Source of the DNA: Bacillus sp. SKDU12
Lineage (GTDB): Bacteria; Bacillota; Bacilli; Bacillales; Bacillaceae
Assembly (NCBI RefSeq): GCF_010093085.1
Contig: NZ_MSRC01000003.1
Coordinates: 372,001 to 436,000, forward strand
Direction: 5' to 3'
Length of the DNA stretch: 64,000 nt
In this document: in pieces, positions 61,396 through 64,000 of the stretch
Position numbering within the stretch: position 1 is the first letter of the stretch
Layout: each line of letters begins with the position of its first letter
Notes under the pieces: model-generated
What the model was told of the DNA's origin: nothing
The model's input: only the letters and a program-made list of their open reading frames with translations
Databases searched by the model: none
Translations under genes and position numbers: made by a program

Positions 61396-62625
61396 TTGAT
61401 TAAACGATATACGTGTCAAAATGGTGTAAGAGTTGTGCTGGAAAATAACCCCACAGTCCGATCTGTTGCGATCGGTGTATGGATCGGCACAGGTTCGCGG
61501 CACGAAACGCCGGAAATAAACGGGATTTCTCACTTTTTAGAGCACATGTTCTTTAAAGGGACGAGCACAAGATCTGCACGTGAAATAGCAGAATCTTTTG
61601 ATCGTATTGGCGGTCAGGTCAATGCGTTTACCTCAAAGGAATATACCTGCTACTATGCAAAGGTGCTTGACGAGCATGCGAATTACGCGCTGGATGTATT
61701 AGCAGATATGTTCTTTCATTCAACATTTGATGAAAACGAGCTGAAAAAAGAAAAAAATGTTGTCTATGAAGAAATTAAAATGTATGAAGACGCGCCAGAC
61801 GACATTGTACATGATTTACTGAGCAAAGCTACTTACGGGAATCATTCTTTAGGATATCCAATTTTGGGCACAGAAGAAACGCTTGCTTCCTTTAACGGCG
61901 ATTCTCTCAGACAATACATGCACGATTACTACACACCGGACCGAGTAGTCATTTCGGTAGCGGGAAATATTTCTGAAAGTTTTATTAAAGATGTAGAAAA
62001 ATGGTTCGGATCATACGAGGCGAAAGGCAAAGCGACAGGCCTTGAGAAACCGGAGTTCTATACGGAAAAACTGACGAGAAAAAAAGAAACAGAGCAGGCT
62101 CATTTGTGCCTCGGATTTAAAGGTCTTGAGGTTGGCAATGAACGCATCTATGATTTAATTGTCCTGAATAATGTGCTCGGAGGCAGCATGAGCAGCCGGC
62201 TGTTCCAAGATGTCCGCGAAGATAAAGGTCTCGCTTATTCTGTATACAGCTATCACAGCTCTTATGAAGACAGCGGAATGCTTACCATTTACGGCGGAAC
62301 CGGTGCAAACCAGCTTCAGCAGCTGTCAGAAACAATTCAAGAAACCCTCAGTACATTAAAACGCGATGGCATTACCCAGAAAGAGCTGGAAAACAGCAAA
62401 GAACAAATGAAGGGAAGCCTGATGCTAAGCTTAGAAAGCACAAACAGCAAAATGAGCCGAAACGGCAAAAATGAACTGCTTCTGGGCAAACATAAAACAT
62501 TAGATGAGATCATCAATGAATTAAACGCTGTAAACTTAGAGCGTGTCAACGGTCTTGCCAGACAGCTGTTTACTGATGACTATGCACTGTCACTCATCAG
62601 CCCTTCCGGCAATATGCCGTCTTAA
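61396..62625 (+). CDS. mlpA: M16-family zinc peptidase MlpA (YmxG)
   Basis: A 409-residue insulinase/processing-peptidase-type protease. The inverted zinc motif is HFLEH (H46, E49, H50) and the downstream ligand Glu lies in NVVYEEIKMYED. The second half is the inactive M16 domain (HLCLGFKGLEVGN, LGGSMSSRLFQDVREDKGL). TTG 61396 follows AGGAGG at 61383-61388. Its substrate is not established. Confidence 0.93.
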   Translation: MIKRYTCQNGVRVVLENNPTVRSVAIGVWIGTGSRHETPEINGISHFLEHMFFKGTSTRSAREIAESFDRIGGQVNAFTSKEYTCYYAKVLDEHANYALDVLADMFFHSTFDENELKKEKNVVYEEIKMYEDAPDDIVHDLLSKATYGNHSLGYPILGTEETLASFNGDSLRQYMHDYYTPDRVVISVAGNISESFIKDVEKWFGSYEAKGKATGLEKPEFYTEKLTRKKETEQAHLCLGFKGLEVGNERIYDLIVLNNVLGGSMSSRLFQDVREDKGLAYSVYSYHSSYEDSGMLTIYGGTGANQLQQLSETIQETLSTLKRDGITQKELENSKEQMKGSLMLSLESTNSKMSRNGKNELLLGKHKTLDEIINELNAVNLERVNGLARQLFTDDYALSLISPSGNMPS

Positions 62626-62634
62626 AAAGGAAAC

Positions 62635-62665
62635 GCCTGCTCCAAAATGGAGCAGGCATTTTTTT
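62635..62665 (+). terminator. Intrinsic terminator after mlpA
   Basis: GCCTGCTCC (62635-62643) pairs perfectly with GGAGCAGGC (62649-62657), loop AAAAT, seven Ts. Confidence 0.95.
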
Positions 62666-62703
62666 ATCCCTTTGATCATACATAGTACAAGGGGGTGACA
62701 GAC

Positions 62704-62961
62704 TTGAGGCTCAGTGAATTATCAGGAAAGGAAATTGTGGACATCAAAAAAGCTGAACGGCTGGGAGTGCTCGGCCAGACCGATTTAGAAATCAATGAAC
62801 AGGATGGCCAGATTACAGCACTCCTCATTCCGACAATGAAGTGGTTTGGTTTGAGAAAACAAGGTCATGATATCCGTGTCCCCTGGCACCATATTCAAAA
62901 GATCGGATCAGATATGATCATATTAGACGTACCTGAGGAAATGTCTCCTCGACAAGAGTAA
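62704..62961 (+). CDS. ymxH: PRC-barrel sporulation-family protein YmxH
   Basis: An 85-residue PRC-barrel protein of the YlmC/YmxH family, which in Firmicutes is found mainly in spore formers. LRLSELSGKEIVDI is the family N-terminus; VPWHHIQKIGSDMIIL the C-terminal strand pair. TTG 62704 follows AAGGGGGTGA (62689-62698); GTG 62695 lies within that site. Function unknown; its place next to spoVFA fits a role in sporulation. Confidence 0.9.
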   Translation: MRLSELSGKEIVDIKKAERLGVLGQTDLEINEQDGQITALLIPTMKWFGLRKQGHDIRVPWHHIQKIGSDMIILDVPEEMSPRQE

Positions 62962-63003
62962 ATGAAAAAGCCCAAAAAGACTGTAATAGGGGCTTTCAAG
63001 TAA

Positions 63004-63032
63004 ACATCGGCTCTGACAGCCGATGTTTTTTT
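63004..63032 (+). terminator. Intrinsic terminator after ymxH
   Basis: ACATCGGCT (63004-63012) pairs with AGCCGATGT (63018-63026), then Ts to 63032. A smaller AAAGCCC/GGGCTTT hairpin (62967-62996) precedes it without a T-run. Confidence 0.94.
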
Positions 63033-63056
63033 ATATGAAAAAAGGATGTTTTAATT

Positions 63057-63085
63057 CACCGGTAATTCCTTTTGATCATAGGATG
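63057..63085 (+). promoter_or_regulatory. Candidate SigK promoter of spoVFA
   Basis: CACC (63057-63060), 16-base spacer, CATAGGATG (63077-63085) fits the SigK pattern AC-N16-CATAnnnTA except for the final base. The SigK dependence of spoVFA in the mother cell is established in B. subtilis. Confidence 0.68.
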
Positions 63086-63140
63086 AAGGGGAGCTTAACA
63101 ACTAGAGATCCAGTATATACAAAGAAGGTGAACGTTTAGC

Positions 63141-64000
63141 ATGTTAACCGGATTGAAAATGGCAGTTATCGGCGGTGACGCAAGACAGCTCGAAATTATA
63201 AGAAAGCTCACTGAACAGCAGGCTGACATCTATCTCGTCGGTTTTGACCAATTGGATCACGGTTTTACCGGAGCAGTAAAATGCAATATTGATGAAATCC
63301 CTTTTCAGCAAATTGACAGTATCATTCTTCCAGTGTCTGCGACAACAGGAGAAGGTGTCGTATCAACTGTATTTTCGAATGAAGAAGTTGTGTTAAAACA
63401 GGAACATCTTGACAAAACGCCTGCACACTGTGTTATTTTCTCAGGAATTGCTAACGATTATTTAGAAAATATTGCAGAGCGAGCAAACAGAAAACTTGTT
63501 AAGCTGTTTGAGCGGGATGACATTGCGATTTACAATTCTATCCCGACAGTAGAAGGAACGATCATGCTGGCTATTCAGCACACGGATTATACGATACACG
63601 GATCTCAGGTGGCTGTTCTCGGTTTGGGACGCACCGGGATGACGATTGCCCGTGCATTTGCCGCGCTTGGGGCAAATGTAAAAGTGGGGGCAAGAAGTTC
63701 AGCACATCTGGCACGTATCACTGAAATGGGGCTTATTCCTTTTCACACCGATGAGCTGAAAGAGCATGTCAAAGATATAGATATTTGTATTAATACGATA
63801 CCGAGTATGGTTTTAAATCAAACGGTTATTTCTAATATGACACCAAAAACATTAATATTGGATCTGGCCTCACGTCCTGGAGGAACGGATTTTGACTATG
63901 CCGAAAAACAGGGAATTAAAGCACTTCTTGCGCCTGGTCTTCCAGGGATTGTCGCTCCTAAAACAGCCGGACAAATCCTCGCAAACGTCTTAAGTAAGCT
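63141..64000 (+). CDS. spoVFA: Dipicolinate synthase subunit A (3'-truncated)
   Basis: Open from ATG 63141 to the window edge (286 codons plus two bases, no stop), so about ten C-terminal residues are missing; family length is 297. DpaA makes dipicolinic acid in the mother cell from dihydrodipicolinate, for spore-core dehydration and heat resistance. It shows VIGGDARQLEIIRKL at the N-terminus and a Rossmann motif VLGLGRTGMT at about residue 156. GAAGGTGA (63124-63131) serves the ATG. The spoVFB partner would lie just beyond the window. Confidence 0.96.
   Translation, partial: MLTGLKMAVIGGDARQLEIIRKLTEQQADIYLVGFDQLDHGFTGAVKCNIDEIPFQQIDSIILPVSATTGEGVVSTVFSNEEVVLKQEHLDKTPAHCVIFSGIANDYLENIAERANRKLVKLFERDDIAIYNSIPTVEGTIMLAIQHTDYTIHGSQVAVLGLGRTGMTIARAFAALGANVKVGARSSAHLARITEMGLIPFHTDELKEHVKDIDICINTIPSMVLNQTVISNMTPKTLILDLASRPGGTDFDYAEKQGIKALLAPGLPGIVAPKTAGQILANVLSK

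Noticed and set aside
62676-62690. SigE-type -10 (CATACATA) before ymxH
   Set aside because: The last base differs from consensus and the -35 position falls in the T-run of the mlpA terminator.

Overview
The window is 64 kb of core chromosome from a member of the Bacillus subtilis group. The evidence is gene order and protein content: sucCD-dprA-topA-trmFO-xerC-hslVU-codY, then an unbroken fla/che operon ending in sigD and swrB, then rpsB-tsf-pyrH-frr-uppS-cdsA-dxr-rasP-proS-polC, then rimP-nusA-ylxR-ylxQ-infB-ylxP-rbfA-truB-ribC-rpsO-pnpA, and finally ylxY-mlpA-ymxH-spoVFA. This is the order I know from B. subtilis, and most proteins match the lengths I remember for strain 168. Small differences (DprA nine residues shorter, FliE 103 residues, PnpA two residues longer) suggest a relative rather than the 168 laboratory strain. 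Every supported gene is on the + strand. I see no prophage, insertion sequence, CRISPR array, tRNA or rRNA.

Layout. (1) 1-9.7 kb: the end of sucC and sucD (TCA cycle), dprA (DNA uptake), topA, trmFO (tRNA methylation), then xerC-hslV-hslU-codY (recombinase, N-terminal-serine HslVU protease, global nutritional repressor), closed by a strong terminator. (2) 9.7-36.6 kb: the fla/che operon, about 27 kb and 31 genes from flgB to swrB. A 381-base upstream region holds a promoter, a CodY-box-like site and several RNA hairpins. The genes build the rod and hook, the MS ring, the C ring, the type III export gate and the chemotaxis pathway, then encode the late flagellar sigma factor. Many neighbours overlap by 1-20 bases, which implies translational coupling. 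(3) 36.6-50.2 kb: ribosomal protein S2, EF-Ts, UMP kinase, ribosome recycling factor, isoprenoid, phospholipid and envelope functions, prolyl-tRNA synthetase and the replicative polymerase PolC. Internal promoters and terminators split this stretch into several units. (4) 50.2-60.3 kb: the nusA-infB operon for transcription elongation, ribosome maturation and initiation, preceded by a leader with two terminator-like hairpins, then rpsO and pnpA, each with its own promoter. (5) 60.3-64 kb: ylxY (a polysaccharide-deacetylase relative lacking the usual Asp pair), mlpA, ymxH and the dipicolinate synthase gene spoVFA, which has a SigK-like promoter and runs off the window end.

I found no undescribed multi-gene system. 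The parts most worth a second look are regulatory RNA structures (the fla/che, nusA, polC, rpsB and rpsO leaders), the degenerate deacetylase YlxY, and strain-specific changes in DprA. Gene names rest on recognition of protein sequences from memory plus visible motifs. No database search was run.
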